Source: Euborellia annulipes
Taxonomy: Eukaryota; Arthropoda; Insecta; Dermaptera; Anisolabididae
NCBI GenBank assembly: GCA_023213315.1
Contig: JAKCPI010006155.1
Coordinates: 103,132-167,131, forward strand
Direction: 5' to 3'
DNA: 64,000 nt
The notes under the pieces are model-generated. The model saw nothing but the letters and a program-made list of their open reading frames with translations, was not told where the DNA came from and made no database searches. Position 1 is the stretch's first letter. Each line of letters starts with the position of its first letter. Of the stretch, positions 31,727 through 43,843 are shown in pieces. The position numbers and the translations under genes were made by a program.

Positions 31727-31994
31727 CAGTGGCGTAGCGAGGGGGGGAGCAAGGGGGTCATGATGCCCCGGGCGCTACTCAAAAAGGGGCGCCAAATGGT
31801 CCTCAAAACAAAAAATTGCTGGATAATTTTTATTTTTATTAAAATTAATTTCTGGAAAATATATTTTAAATTTAGAGCAGTGTAATATAATAATTTTGTA
31901 TATTTTACATATAATATTATATGGTTTTCGAATGTGGGGGGGGCGCTAAAAAGTTATTGTGCCCCGGGCGCGGGTTAAGCTCGCTACGCCACTG
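31727..31994. mobile_element. hAT-like MITE, CAGTGGCGTAGC termini
   Basis: CAGTGGCGTAGCGAG and CTCGCTACGCCACTG are perfect 15-bp inverted ends. Flanks AAGTGTAA and AAGTATAA agree at 7 of 8 positions, fitting a hAT duplication. Poly-G and gcgctac/gggcgc motifs lie inside. Confidence 0.8.
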
Positions 31995-32241
31995 AAGTAT
32001 AAAAAAAAAGGGTAATGAACATTTCTCTTTGAGAGGGCCCAAGGATATATGTATTTATATTAAAATATTTTTTTGTATCGAGGAGGGGGATATTTCAAAA
32101 TGAGTTCGCTCCCCCCCCCCCCCCCATCCGAAAAATTTAATATTTATATGAATAAATTTAATTTGAAACAATTTCCAAGTGTTTTTATAATTTTACCTAT
32201 TAAAATCAGAAGATATATTAATAATTGACATTTATCTGATC

Positions 32242-32274
32242 CTGAAAGATTGCTTCTAACAAGATCGAAACGTC
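32242..32274 (+). ncRNA. Decayed hammerhead-like motif
   Basis: CTGAAAGA (one extra A), weak stem II (TTGCTT..AAGATC), GAAACGTCGAC. The sequence tttccaagtgtttttataat just before it is the inverse of 31512-31531, tying it to the unit at 31.6 kb. Confidence 0.4.
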
Positions 32275-32706
32275 GACCTCAGTAATATCTAACGAAATAA
32301 TATTTGATTGCCTCTTTCAAGACAAGTTGACTTATTTTTAAAAACTTGACAGCATTAATTACTATATTGTGATATTTTTCATAGATTCTTCAATATATCA
32401 AAAAATCCTCAACTCCAGATCAACTTAAATTTCCTTGATAGAAGATCCGATATAGGATTATATAAATGTGGATTGAGACTAGCTCTTGAAAACAAATAAA
32501 GAAAAAATGTATTTAAATTCTTCAAAAAATCACCATTTCTTGGAGTAGTGACAAGGCTGTTGTTTAGTAATGCATGGATGACTAGTTTTCTTCTCATCCT
32601 GAGTAATCAAAATTAACGATGAAAAAGGAAGAATTGAAGACAAAAGGAGTGCATATCGGCATATAAACGTCATCAGGACCAAAAAATGAAATAACATAAT
32701 TACGGA
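32275..32706. other. Unique sequence, no gene supported
   Basis: The minus-strand frame at 32409-32597 has an ordinary-looking composition but no domain I know. It may be a remnant of a retroelement coding region next to the hammerhead. Confidence 0.35.
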
Positions 32707-33128
32707 AAATCATTGTGTGGTTTTATGAAACCACGATGCAAGTGAAACTTTTGTTTCGGATCGTAGGCGTTAAACTGAAAATTCTCAGAAAATTTATTCA
32801 ATTAAGGGAATTAAAATCGCGTTTTTAATCTTAACTTAATAATTGGAAAATGGTAAATCAATAGACGCATGTTAAAAACTGAGAACAATATTTATTTAGT
32901 AATTGAAGATTTGAATCATTTTAAATTATTTTAAAAATTATATTTTATCAATTTAAAAATTGAATAATTAAATCTCACAATTATTTTTTTTATAATTCGT
33001 CATATATATTAAATTTCAACTTTCCTATTTTTATCGTCATGGCTTGTAGCGTCACGGTTTGTAACGCGACATGCTGATAGAAGGGCGAAAAAATTTGAGG
33101 CCATCAAATAAAAGTTCCACTCTAAAAA
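32707..33128 (+). repeat. Rep-C copy 3, complete
   Basis: atcattgtgtggttttatg to aaaagttccactct. The right end has one changed base in the inverted AAAGTTTCAC. Confidence 0.75.
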
Positions 33129-34117
33129 AAGCTTTTTATTATTTTATATCGACTTATACTGAAACATGAACATTTAAACAAAGAATTTAAAACAAAAACT
33201 CACTAAGATTTAAAAAATGTTTTATTATTTATTTGAATCATTAAAAACCAATATTTTATCCCTTTAAGAAATAAGGAAAAAAAAAACAAGAAAGGGTAGA
33301 TTTTATCATTCCACTATAATTTATGGTCAATGGCCTGACTGACAATTATTTATTTGAATATCTTTTTTTGGGTTAGATTTCTTTTTTAACTAGGAAATCG
33401 TCGATCGATCGATCGTGAATGGATGGATGGACGCGACGGACGTTCCTTGTATTTAGTTGGTGGCCGCCGTCGAATGTTTTAATTATTAAATATTTCATTA
33501 TTATTTTTAATTGGCTGGTGACACACACACAACTAGAGGAAATAAATAAATAAATAAGCCGCATCCATTCAATGTAAATGCACGCGCTTTTTTTTTTCTA
33601 ACATTCCTAAACTAAAAAGTCATTTTCGTTCAGATTGACTGAATGTTGTGCATCTCTCTCTCTCTCGCACTGTAACACAGAACAACGACATTTGATTTTT
33701 TTTTTTTTTATTTATTTAATTAAATTTTATTTTGGATGAAATCTGTAAAAACTTGTTTTATGAAATGAATCAGTTGACAATGCAAAAAAAAAAAAAAAAA
33801 AAGATTCTTAATGAATGAAGTGAAAAAAAAAATACCTATTCGTTAAAAAAGTTGCAAATTATAACTTGTTTTCTATTTTTTTTTTTTTTTTTTTTTTACT
33901 CATTAAAAGAGTAGAATGATTGGGATTGGTAGAAAATTAAAGTAGAATATTTGAGAAAAATATATATTTTTATTTTTTATTTTTTTTGAAATTAAATTTT
34001 ATATAGTAAATCCTGTATATAAATATTTATTAAAATAAAATTTTTTTTTTTTTTTTTTAAGTCATTTCGGCTGCTGAGGCCATTTGACTTTATACATTTA
34101 TTATGAAAATATATTAA
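33129..34117. other. AT-rich region, simple repeats, no gene seen
   Basis: GATC and GGAT short tandem repeats at 33402-33432, (CT)n at 33652-33665, and poly-A/poly-T near 33784, 33878 and 34038. Confidence 0.5.
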
Positions 34118-35045
34118 ATACAATGTATCGATGGCTTCCGGCGGGCGTTCAACGGTCTTGTTTTTCGGAGGTCACCTATCCCGATTTTCAGCACCGCTTG
34201 GCGTTGCTTAACAACGCTGATCTTGGTGGCTGTTGTTCATTCTTCTTGCCAGGCCCACCGGCTATTAAAATAAAAATTCTTAGTCATATACTGGAGAAAT
34301 AACATGTTCAAACATACAATTATTAATTATTAACTCAAATGGCGGAAAAATTGGGCACGGCCGGGAGTCGAACCAGGATTTCGATTAAAACCCTACATAG
34401 CTATCAATTTGTAAGGGCTTTAGGAAAATGGGAATTAAACCCCAAAACCACAAAAATAAAGCGCCCCTTTTCGGGACTCTCTTTTTTCTGGGTTGGGGCC
34501 CCTCTTCTTTTTTTTATTGGGAGGAGAATATTTTTTTTCTTTTTGGGGATATTACAAATTTTGATTTTTTATTAGTTGGGGGAGTTTGGGGTTTGAATAT
34601 GGGGGGGGGGGGTTAGTAATGATTGTGCCTAAAGTCTTAATATTCTTAACCTTTTTGAAATTAAATGTTAAGAGACGGGAACGCATTTTTGTTACGTTAC
34701 ATTTTCTCCTATTTCCCCCTGGTAAAATTAAAAATTAAAATAATTTTATTTTTTTAGCAAATTTTACTTGCGTTTGTTCGGTCAACAATGTGTCCATCCG
34801 TAACTGGTGAAATTCGAGTGCATTTATTTTAAAATATCAAAAAACAAAAAAACCGTTTTGTTTCTTGGCATGATATATTTTAATTTTATAAGAATTTGAG
34901 TAAATTATATATTTTAATTTTTTGATATTGTGAGAAAACGATCCTAATAAATAAATTGATAAGATAATTTATTGACAGCCACCGCTGCTTGCTTGCTGTT
35001 GAACAACAAGTTGAACGGCCGCCGGAAATCATCGATACAATGTAA
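34118..35045. mobile_element. Large imperfect inverted repeat
   Basis: acaatgtatcgatggcttccggc (34120-34142 region) faces ccgccggaaatcatcgatac (35019-35038). The next segments (gttcaac and ggtggctgttgttc) also have inverted partners. The centre is mostly unrelated AT- and G-rich sequence plus a tRNA-like piece. Confidence 0.5.
34355..34425 (-). repeat. tRNA-like fragment, minus
   Basis: On the minus strand GGTTCGACTCC is a perfect B box followed by CGGCCGTGCCC, like the T arm and acceptor 3' strand of a tRNA. No matching GGGCACG lies at the 5' side, so it is a tRNA-derived pseudogene or SINE head. Confidence 0.5.
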
Positions 35046-35167
35046 AATTCAAAGTCAAAATGGCGTGACTTAAAATTGAGATAGAAAAAAAAATTAAATG
35101 ACATGCCAAGAAACACCGTGTCGATTTTAATTTATTTTAAAATAAAAAGAACCACCCTGGAATTTGA

Positions 35168-35197
35168 AGGCTTAAGGAAGAAGGTCACTTGACCGAA
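35168..35197 (+). ncRNA. Decayed hammerhead-like motif
   Basis: AAGGAAGA, stem II GGTC-actt-GACC, GAAACTATC. An inverse partner (tatttcggaaactcagtcttcttt) sits at 35303-35326. The first three core bases are lost. Confidence 0.35.
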
Positions 35198-35602
35198 ACT
35201 ATCATTATAACGAGTGAATAAAAATTTTTGAAAAAAAAAAAAAAAATTAAAAAAATGTGTGTAAATAGAGATAAGCTCGTAGCCTCTAAATTAAAATCCA
35301 AATATTTCGGAAACTCAGTCTTCTTTCTATAGTAGACATCCACCTCACCGTATGTCGCCAAGTTTAGAACTTCTAAAATCTTATGCACCTCTCAAAAACT
35401 TAATTCAGAAACGGAAGAGAAAGCAAACGTAAAACATAAAATAGAGTCGAATGCACCAAATTCAAATATGAAAAAAATGAAATTATCTTTTTCTGAAGCT
35501 GAATATCTCAATTTTTAAGTATCTAAATACAAAATACTCGATACAATGATTTTGTGTATCTAGATACTTGTATTTTAGATACAAAAGTATCTTAGATACT
35601 TG

Positions 35603-36097
35603 CAAGGGCGGATCCAGAGGTGTTTTTCGGGGGGGGGGGGGGGTAATCTGGTGTGACTCGTCGCACAGCACCAGGGGCGAATATAGAAATTTTTTCGGGG
35701 GGGGGGGGCTGTTCTTAAAAATTTTTCGACGAAAAATTTTGTTTTTCGCGGAACCAAAATTTTGATTTTGCGTAACCAAACATTTTTTCATGTGCCGTTC
35801 GCGGAACCAAAAAAATTTTTCCCGCCCGTAAAAATAGACTATTTTACCTTTTTATTTTAGAGAGGCAAAATTTTTTCCACCCGCGGAACCAAAAATTTTT
35901 ACATGTGCCGTTCGTGGAACCAAAAATTGCAAAAAATTTTTGCCGTCCGTAAAAATATTTTACCTTTTTTTTTTTTTTTGCGAGGCAAAATCTTTAATTT
36001 TTTCCACCCGTGGAACCAAAAATAGGTATTTTTTCAAATCTCGGGGGGGGGGGTAATTACCCCCTTTACCCCCCCCCCCCCCTTGTATTCGCCCTTG
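35603..36097. mobile_element. hAT-like MITE with perfect 8-bp duplication
   Basis: CAAGGGCGGATCC to GTATTCGCCCTTG, flanked by GATACTTG at 35595-35602 and 36098-36105. Internal repeats of gcggaaccaaaaat and cccgtaaaaat units (35750-36020). It carries the same Rep-A hairpin scrap as the 27.2 kb copy, plus a nested caggggcgaatatag end at 35671. Confidence 0.85.
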
Positions 36098-36224
36098 GAT
36101 ACTTGTATCTGGATGTTGCACAACTCTGATTATCGTTGCTAAAAAATTTTTTAGGAGGGTAGTTTAAACCATTTACTAATCGATTAACCCCCCCCCCCCC
36201 CTTCTCCCAAATGAATAAATTTCT

Positions 36225-36440
36225 ATATATATAATAGCGGAGTGTCTGTCTGTCTGTCTGTGACGCTCTGTTTGGCCAATTCCATGTGGAACATTTTGAA
36301 ATGAAATTTTGCAGTCTGATAGAGGACGTTATGGGGAGTCCAGGAAAAATATTCGGGTCAGCATATTCTCAAAAAGGGAAGCGCAGAAAATTGTCCAATG
36401 GAAAGCACTGAGTTTTGTTTTGCCTTATGAAAAATTAAAA
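36225..36440 (+). repeat. Rep-D copy, plus
   Basis: atatataatagcggagtg, (TCTG)n, gacgctctgtttggccaattcc, ggagtccaggaaaaatattcgggtc, cttatgaaaaattaaa. Minus copies are at 44925-45096 and 45855-46385. Confidence 0.7.
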
Positions 36441-36593
36441 CCAAATAAGAAAAATCTGGTGTGACTGGTGGTCGCACTGCACACAACTTTCTCTTACCTT
36501 CGAAAGTTGCATTCTGTGCTTGTCACACCAGATTTTTTTGTAACGACATATATTTATTTTCTGATAGTACGGCACATTTTTTTTATTTATTTT

Positions 36594-36842
36594 AAAACAC
36601 TCACATTTTTTTCTCATTCACACTCACATTCATACAGTATTTTCGGCAACTTAGGCCATTTAAGACTTTTAACGATACTCGTATGTTTAAATATATCTAT
36701 TAGGGGTCCAGGCATTTCTATTTAAGCCCTTTGGTATCCAAATGGTTTAAATAAAATCATCGAACTTCCTGGGGTCCGAACCCCTCGACTTTTGGTATAC
36801 GAGGTTAGCACGCTAACCCCTACACCAAGCCCCGAGGGCTAC
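36594..36842 (-). mobile_element. SINE-B copy, minus, complete
   Basis: Tail, hairpin (AAGCCCTTTGG..CCAAATGG) and tRNA-like head ending ccccgagggct are all present. It enters Rep-A at the gaattcaaat site also used at 43097. Confidence 0.75.
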
Positions 36843-36847
36843 GACAC

Positions 36848-38678
36848 ATTTGAGTCATTTCATTTCAAATCAACACAGCTCCCAACCCGACCATCTCCGA
36901 TTTTGATGAAATTTGGTGTATTCATTGTACATGATGAGAGAAAGAAAATGCCAAATTACAGAACTGTAGCACAAGTAGAACAAAAGTTATAGCCCCCAAA
37001 ATTTGAAAAATTTCGGAAAATTTCAAATCTTTGCAGACAAAAACGACTGTAACTTCTGTTCTAATAAAGATAGAACTATGAAATAAGTATTTTTGGAAAG
37101 GTCTTGAAACAAGCTTTAAAATGATTACAACATGATCACATTCCAACAATGATAATAATTAAGGTCATTGACTTTAACCTTTGACCTTGAATATCTCAAA
37201 ACATGTCACCTCCAAAATTGATGAAAAAAATATATATGCTTCCTCATTTTATGATAAACAACATATTAAAATTTCATTTTGGGACCACATTGGGATTAGG
37301 AGATAAAAATTCATATGTAAAGCTATCTGATGCAAAAATGCACTACAAAGCATATGTTGAGTGCAAAAGAATTGCATAAAATATTAACCAATCACAGTTA
37401 AGCTGAAAATCTGAATAGGTCATAGGCGTCGGACGTGGGGGGACATGGGGGCAGCAAACACCCCCCTCCCGGGATTATCCAAGGGAGGAAGCCAAAATTT
37501 TATTTATCCGGTAGTTGGTTAGCCTATATTATACAGGGCAACAAAAAAAGACCTTTTTTTTGTTGGCTGAGAATTTGAATCTATTTCTGGGTATTTGGGT
37601 CGCGCTGATTCCAAAAATGCCATCAGTTTTGCCCCATCACGTCAGATTTTAGAGCTATAGAGAAAACAAAATTTTAATAGAAAATGTGCTCTAAAGCCGC
37701 TCTAATTTTATATTACCTGTTTTTTTTTAAGGCGACACCCTTTAAAAATATGCAGATAGTTATAATACATATAAATTGGAAGTTTCAGCCGAATCGGAGG
37801 TCATTTAGACGCGCCTCAAACGGCTAAAAGTTTAGAAAAATCGAAATTTTTCAGTTTTTTTGCTTTGGTCACCCCTAATACAATTTTGGGTATCCCTGAA
37901 TGAAAAAAACATATAATTACGATATTCTATAGTTCTTTAGCTTTCTAAAAATTATTCATTCGTAAAAATCTGTTAATTATTAAGGAAATTATGAACAAAA
38001 ACGTTCATTTGAACAAAGTTCATTTTTTCCGACCAGTGAGTGTACTTGTGTTTTTTCTTTGCTGACGTTTTTGTTCATAATTTCCTCAATGACCTATTCA
38101 GATTTTCAGCTTAACTGTGATTGGTTAATATTTTATGCAATTCTTTTGCACTCAACATATGCTTTGTAGTGCATTTTTGCATCAGATAGCTTTACATATG
38201 AATTTTTATCTCCTAATCCCAATGTGGTCCCAAAATGAAATTTTAATATGTTGTTTATCATAAAATGAGGAAGCATATATATTTTTTTCATCAATTTTGG
38301 AGGTGACATGTTTTGAGATATTCAAGGTCAAAGGTTAAAGTCAATGACCTTAATTATTTTCATTGTTGGAATGTGATCATGTTGTACATCATTTTAAAGC
38401 TTGTTTCAAGACCTTTCCAAAAATACTTGGTTCATAGTTCTATCTTTATTAGAACAGAAGTTACAGCCGTTTTTGTCTGCAAAGATTTTGAAATTTTCCG
38501 AAATTTTTCAAATTTTGGGGGGCTATAACTTTTGTTCTACTTGTGCTACAATTCTGTAATTTGGCATTTTTCATTCTCTCATCATGTACAATGAATACAC
38601 CAAATTTCATCAAAATCGGAGATGGTCGGGTTGAAAATGGTACTTTTCTGTGTTGATTTGAAATGAAATGACTCATTT
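36848..38678. mobile_element. Fold-back element with about 580-bp arms
   Basis: Arms 36848-37432 and about 38089-38678 are nearly identical inverses; the ends read catttgagtcatttcattt and aaatgaaatgactcatttg. The spacer (37433-38088) is unrelated to the arms and begins with a CATAGGCGTCGGACG end. No transposase is recognised, and open frames in the arms mirror each other. Confidence 0.8.
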
Positions 38679-38802
38679 GAATTCAAGATGTAAAATTTAT
38701 AAACATTGAGAGCAAAATTACAGGCCAGGGGGTGCCGCAGGCTAGCTTAAAATATATTTAGGTAATCACCGTATTTCTATAAAACAAAGTAAAGTTTTGT
38801 GC

Positions 38803-39470
38803 ATTTTTACTTTCTCTTACCTCTATATATGTTAATATATATAGAGAGAAAGTATTGGATTCAAGTCAAAAATTCGATGTCGAGATTTTGATGAATATAC
38901 ATGTTTTTTTGAGGTCCTCTGAATCCAAAAAAGTGGTTTTCGCGACATGGTCTGTATGTGTGTCTGTCTGTCTGTTTGTGAACAAAATATCGCAAGACCG
39001 AAAAGAGCTAGGAGGTTGAAATTTTATATTTAAGTTAAACACCCCCCGGGACCGGAAAAATAAACTTTTAATCAAAATCGGCCAAAGAGTACTAGTACTT
39101 TACTGATGTAGTTTTTCAATTTTTTTCGATTTTCTCAAAATTCGCTCCAACGATTTTTTTTAAATTCAAAAATCAATTATTTTTTAGATTCTCTATAAAA
39201 TGTATATTCTCATTTTGTGATTGAAATCTTCTGAAGACCACTTTACTCTTGTACTCCATAGAAAAGATAGGAGAAATGGTTGCCATGGTAAAAAAATATA
39301 AATATTTTCCCACGTTTATAAATTTTACATCTTGAATTCAATTGTACCCTACTGTCGGAAACTAAATACATGTCGACACAAAAAATCTGGTGTGACAAGC
39401 ACAGAACACAACTTTCGATTACCGAAGGTAAGAGAAAGTTGTGTGCTGTGCAACCAGTCACACCAGATTT
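38803..39470 (+). repeat. Rep-A copy, plus, uninterrupted
   Basis: CTTTCTCTTACC at 38810 through the terminal hairpin (39387-39468). It is the cleanest uninterrupted plus copy in the window. Confidence 0.85.
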
Positions 39471-41424
39471 TTTTTCTTATTGTAATTAATGAAAATGAAT
39501 AGACTGGTAATTAAAATTTTATTTTTATGATTTAAAAAGCGATTGAAAGGAAACATGCGTGAATTCTAATGAATGAATGAATAATGGCCAAAAAAAAAAA
39601 AAAAAAATTATAGCCTCAACTCTTGTTAACAATTTAACAAATTACTTAATATTTCATATTTCAATTAATATTAGCAAATTTTCTCTTTTAAATTTTAAAT
39701 TCACCTTAGAGAGAGAGAATAACGAAAGTTGAGTAGAGAGAAGCCAATAAATTCACTCAAGTTCTTCTCTTCCTTGAGTTGCTCGCTAGTTATAAATATT
39801 TTTTATGGACTTTTTCTTGGTCGCCATTTTTCTCCTGTTAGTTTTTTTTTTTAACTTAAATGATGAAAGACCTGCGAAGAGCAATTGTCTAAGTTAAATA
39901 GAAATAAATTTACGGGTTTTTTTTCTTTTTTTCTCCCTTATTTATTATTTACGATATCATTCTGATTGAACTCGTAAATTTTGTTATGATCTATGAAAGT
40001 TGGTTCGATTCCTTTTTCTTTCAATTGGAATTATTTCACTTAAAAGACTCTTTAACATCTCTTCTCTGATTTAATATCATTTCTATTAAATAAATCCCCC
40101 GTTTTTTTTTTTTCTTAAAATGGCAGTTCTTAAAGTCAGTCAAAAGGCTGTCGTTAAATTGTTATAGTTTCCTTCCTTTGATTGTTTTCAGATACGAATT
40201 CTTTTATTCTTGGAGTGAAAAAGAGGAATAAATTTCGATTAAATTCCTAAATAGAATATTAATTTAAATGAATACTTGAAGGGAATTGCCCAAAGTGCCA
40301 CGTTCAATTAGAATAGCACTCGAAATTGTGAAGAAAATTCAAAAGAAATTTGAGAAGGTGGAATTGAGAGATTATAGACTTCATTATTGGGTTCGTATCA
40401 ATAATACACTATTAAAAATTTTCAAGCAATATTCATACACAAGTCTTCTTTGAGAACAATTTTATTTGTCACGCATTATATATTTTATGTACAAGTTAAA
40501 TCTGTATGTATAAATACAAATTAAACTGGACAACTCTGAGACTCGTTGCCTATGCATTGAGTTTTACACTCTCTGAGGGATTGATGGCGATATAAAATAT
40601 AGCCGAAACGTTTCCAAATTTTGAGAGTTTTATTTACGCAGAAGCTCCTCTCTCCATTTATATATTTGTTGTTCACTATCGCGGCTCTAGAGTGGGTCAC
40701 ACACCTCAACTGACATGTTGCGGTTACTTTGATGGGAATAATTCTTAGGTGGGTTCCCGTTTCCTCCCTCAGGAGGAGGCACCTTACAAATGGTTGAAGG
40801 AGGATTTGAGTTGTTTTCAACTCAGGATTAGAAGCTTAGCTGCTTTTTCCTCTCGAAAAAAGGATATAAATATAGGCCTCTGAAGCGAATTAATTGTAGA
40901 TGGCCATAAGGAATTTTCTAAGGACTATCGGCCAAAATTTAAACAACTTTTCGTATTATCAGTTTATTTGTAAATATTTCAATCCCAGTGAAATGGAATC
41001 ATCCTCAGTTTTGCAAAACATCTGTCAAATCTAGAACACTGTGCGAAGATCTCCTTAGAAATCAAATTGAATATCGGCCTCTTTGATCTTTTACTGTCAA
41101 AAACCTCCTAACTGCATTAAAATTAGATGGGGAGAGCTCAACATCTAATTACGAAACGTTGTGGGTCCTTTACTAGATAAAATTCTCTTTTAGAACTGTC
41201 GAACTAGTTCGTAATAAAAAGTGATTTTTTTTTGTCAAATTGCCTATTCATCTAATAATGTCATTTCGGAGACTCATTGTCAGATCATATGAAAACGTAC
41301 GTAAATGGCCACCTCGAGCTAATACTAGTATTTATTTATTCCGATTTGAGTGGTCAGGTTTTTCTTCTCATCCACCATTTTTTCTTTTGTCCCATGGAAG
41401 AAGAAAGACTACCATGTAGAATAG
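39471..41424. other. Unique AT-rich region, no gene supported
   Basis: The minus frame 40521-40820 (99 codons) has no known domain and overlaps a hammerhead-like scrap: TTGATGG..GCC-GAAACGTTT at about 40581-40612. An acgaaacgttgtggg scrap lies at 41151-41165. A gattgttttcag acceptor-like site at 40179-40191 has no partner donor. Confidence 0.4.
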
Positions 41425-41756
41425 ATAGAATAGAAGGAATAATAAGTTGAAGAAGCAGCTTAAGATCAATGTAGCAAGAGTACAGTGAGGGACAATATTA
41501 AGTCCCACCCATGCGTTTTCTACTTGTGATTATTTCATTGTTTTTATAAAAGAAAATGAAAATCTTTATTGGAAATTTTCTAGGTTTGAACCATGAAAGT
41601 TTCTATTGAAAAATATAAAAAAAAAACAATGAAATAATCACAAGTAGAAAACGCATGGGTGGGACTTAATGTTAATGTTGACCCTCACTGTACTCTTGCT
41701 ACATTGATCTTAGGCTGCTTCTTGAACTTATTATTCCTTCTATTCTATCATACATG
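41425..41756. repeat. Palindrome with a MITE at its centre
   Basis: Outer arms agaatagaaggaataataag..gtagcaagag and ctcttgctac..cttattattccttctattct. Removing the MITE at 41483-41690 leaves arms meeting exactly at the TA duplicated by the insertion. Confidence 0.75.
41483..41690. mobile_element. Mariner-like MITE (CAGTGAGGGACAA family)
   Basis: CAGTGAGGGACAATATTAAG and the inverse ..ccctcactg are the ends, with TA on both sides (41481-41482, 41691-41692). Arms of about 65 bp; no coding. Confidence 0.8.
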
Positions 41757-42582
41757 ATTAAATAACTTTTAACAATTATTTAATTAATTGATAGCCATTA
41801 TAATAAAAATATATTTTCTCGCTCGTGTTGGTACTGAATCATGAACAAAGAACTTTAGAACAAAAGGCATCATTTTTTTAAAAGAAAGTGAAATCAATAC
41901 CTTTGAAAATTAACATAGCTATTCTGATTTCAATGATTTCTTTTTCAATATTTAATCGGCAAAGTGAATTCTTTAGGTTATTTGTTTGAAAATATACCTA
42001 TCTACATTATTATTTACCTTTTTTCTGAGAAAAGCTTAATATTAAATTGATTTTATTGATATTTTCTCAGAAACAGCTTGAATAAATTACAAACATTCTC
42101 ATACAAATAAAATCGTTTCATCTAAAAGAATTTGTTTATAAATTTTAATTTACGTTATATCAGAAAAATTATATTAGTCCTAATATAAACATTTACACAT
42201 TTAAATAAAAAATACGGGATTATAATAAGAAAAGAAATTTAGACACACCTTAGTAGGGTATAAATAAACAATGATTATTCAAATGAAGCCCCTGAGAGGA
42301 TTTTCGAAATCTCTTTGCGTCATTATGTACAAATATCAATGGATTTTTATCCCTCTCTCTTTTAATGAAATCATTTTATGCGTCAATATCCTATTATATT
42401 AATTTATCCCATTTTATAAAAAATATCATTTGTTTTTTATGATGAATATTGAGATTTAAAGAACACCTACGTGAAGTTAGTAGCATTTTATAAGCAACTT
42501 ACAACATAGGCAATCATTGCTATGAAGTTAGACACCATCATCAAAGCAAGTGTTTATATAAAAAGCATGATTGTTATAATAA
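41757..42582. other. AT-rich region, no gene seen
   Basis: No repeat families, exon signals or RNA genes recognised. Confidence 0.5.
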
Positions 42583-43492
42583 GTTTTTACCTTCTCTTAC
42601 CTTGTAATATATAGAGAGAGAAAGTATTGGATTCATGTGAAAAATTCGATGTTGAGGTTTTGATGGATATACACGTTTTGAGGTCCCCTGAATCCATAAA
42701 AGTCCTTTTCGCGACATGACGTCTGTCTGTGTGTCTGTGAACAAAATATCGCAAGAACGAAAAGTGCTGGAAGGTTAAAATTTTATATTTAAGTTAGATA
42801 CGCCCCTGGAACGTGACACGAAGCTTTTGAACAAAATCGGCCAAAATGTACTACAAATTTATTGATTTACTTTTTCAGTTTTTTTTTTTTAATCCAAATT
42901 CGCTCAAATTGATTAAAATTCATAAATAAATTATTTTTTCATATTCTTTAAAATGTATATTCTCATTTTGCTCTCAAAATTGTTTGAAGTACACTTTACT
43001 CTTGTACTTCATAGGAAAGATAGGAGAAATGGTTGCCATGGTAACAAAATATAAATATTTTCCCATGTTTATATATTTTACATCTTGAATTCAAATGGCC
43101 CTCGGGTTGGTGTAGTTGGTAGGGTACTTACCTTCTTCTATACCGAACGTGGTGGGCTCGGACCCCTAAGGCAGTCCGATGTTTTTATTTAAGGCATTTG
43201 GATACCAAATGGCTTAAAGTGTGTTTGAGAAAAAAGTGTGAAAGTGTGAATTCAAATGTGCCGTATTGTCGGAAACTAAATATTGATATATGTCGACACA
43301 AATAATCTGGTGTGATAAGACAAATAATCTGGTGTGAACTGTGTGATTGTGAGTGTGAATGAGAAAAAATGTCCGTATCGGAAACTAGATATACATGTCG
43401 ACACAAAAAATCTGGTGGGACAAGTACAGAACACAACTTTCTCTTATCAAAGGTAAGAGAAAGTTGTGTGCTGTGTGTCCAGTCACACCAGA
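42583..43492 (+). repeat. Rep-A copy, plus, with SINE-B and duplicated 3' part
   Basis: cttctcttacc at 42591, SINE-B at 43097-43247, then three tries at the 3' end: atctggtgtgataag (43306), atctggtgtgaactg (43327), and the full hairpin (43410-43490). Between them is a SINE-B tail scrap (gtgagtgtgaatgag). Confidence 0.7.
43097..43247 (+). mobile_element. SINE-B, plus, short form with 10-bp duplication
   Basis: GAATTCAAAT flanks it at 43087-43096 and 43248-43257. The head is intact, but the region between the central hairpin and tail is deleted. Confidence 0.8.
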
Positions 43493-43574
43493 TATTTTGG
43501 ATTTGATTTTTTAACAAAGATGATACTAAATACTATTATTAAATGTTCCCAATTATAAAACTTATTGTTTATTT

Positions 43575-43843
43575 TTTTTAAGTCTTTTCGGCATCTTGGG
43601 CTATATAGACTTTAACGGTACACATTATTTAAATTATATTTAAGGATTGCGGTGTGCGTTTTAAGTAAAACATTTTTTTTTTTTTTAACACATGCACTTT
43701 TTTCTCACTCACACACACATACATACAGTCTTTTCGGAAACTTAGGCCATTCAGGTATCCAAATGGCTTAAATAAAATCATCAGACTGCCTGGGATCCGA
43801 AATCGCGACCCTTCGCTAACCCCTACACCAAGCCCGAGGGCCC
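43575..43843 (-). mobile_element. Two SINE-B pieces, minus
   Basis: 43580-43640 holds a tail piece (gtcttttcggcatcttggg). 43683-43843 is a second copy with tail, shortened centre and head ending aagcccgagggcc. Confidence 0.65.

Larger units (their letters stand above)
36452..38730 (-). repeat. Rep-A copy, minus, holding SINE-B and a 1.8-kb fold-back
   Basis: Hairpin at 36453-36529, then gtaacgacatatatttatt; SINE-B from 36594; the fold-back from about 36848; then Rep-A resumes at catttgaattcaagatgt (38674) and fades by 38730. Confidence 0.7.

Noticed and set aside
34355..34425. Functional tRNA gene
   Set aside because: Good B box but no 5' acceptor strand or A box; tRNA-derived remnant.
36792..37149. 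Pairs of open frames mirrored at 38313-38676
   Set aside because: They are the same sequence read from the two arms of a fold-back element.
40521..40820. 99-codon minus-strand frame
   Set aside because: No known domain, and it overlaps a Penelope-like hammerhead scrap; may be retroelement debris.
43185..43517. 110-codon minus-strand frame
   Set aside because: It lies across SINE-B and Rep-A hairpin sequence; the same peptide pieces recur at other Rep-A copies in different frames.
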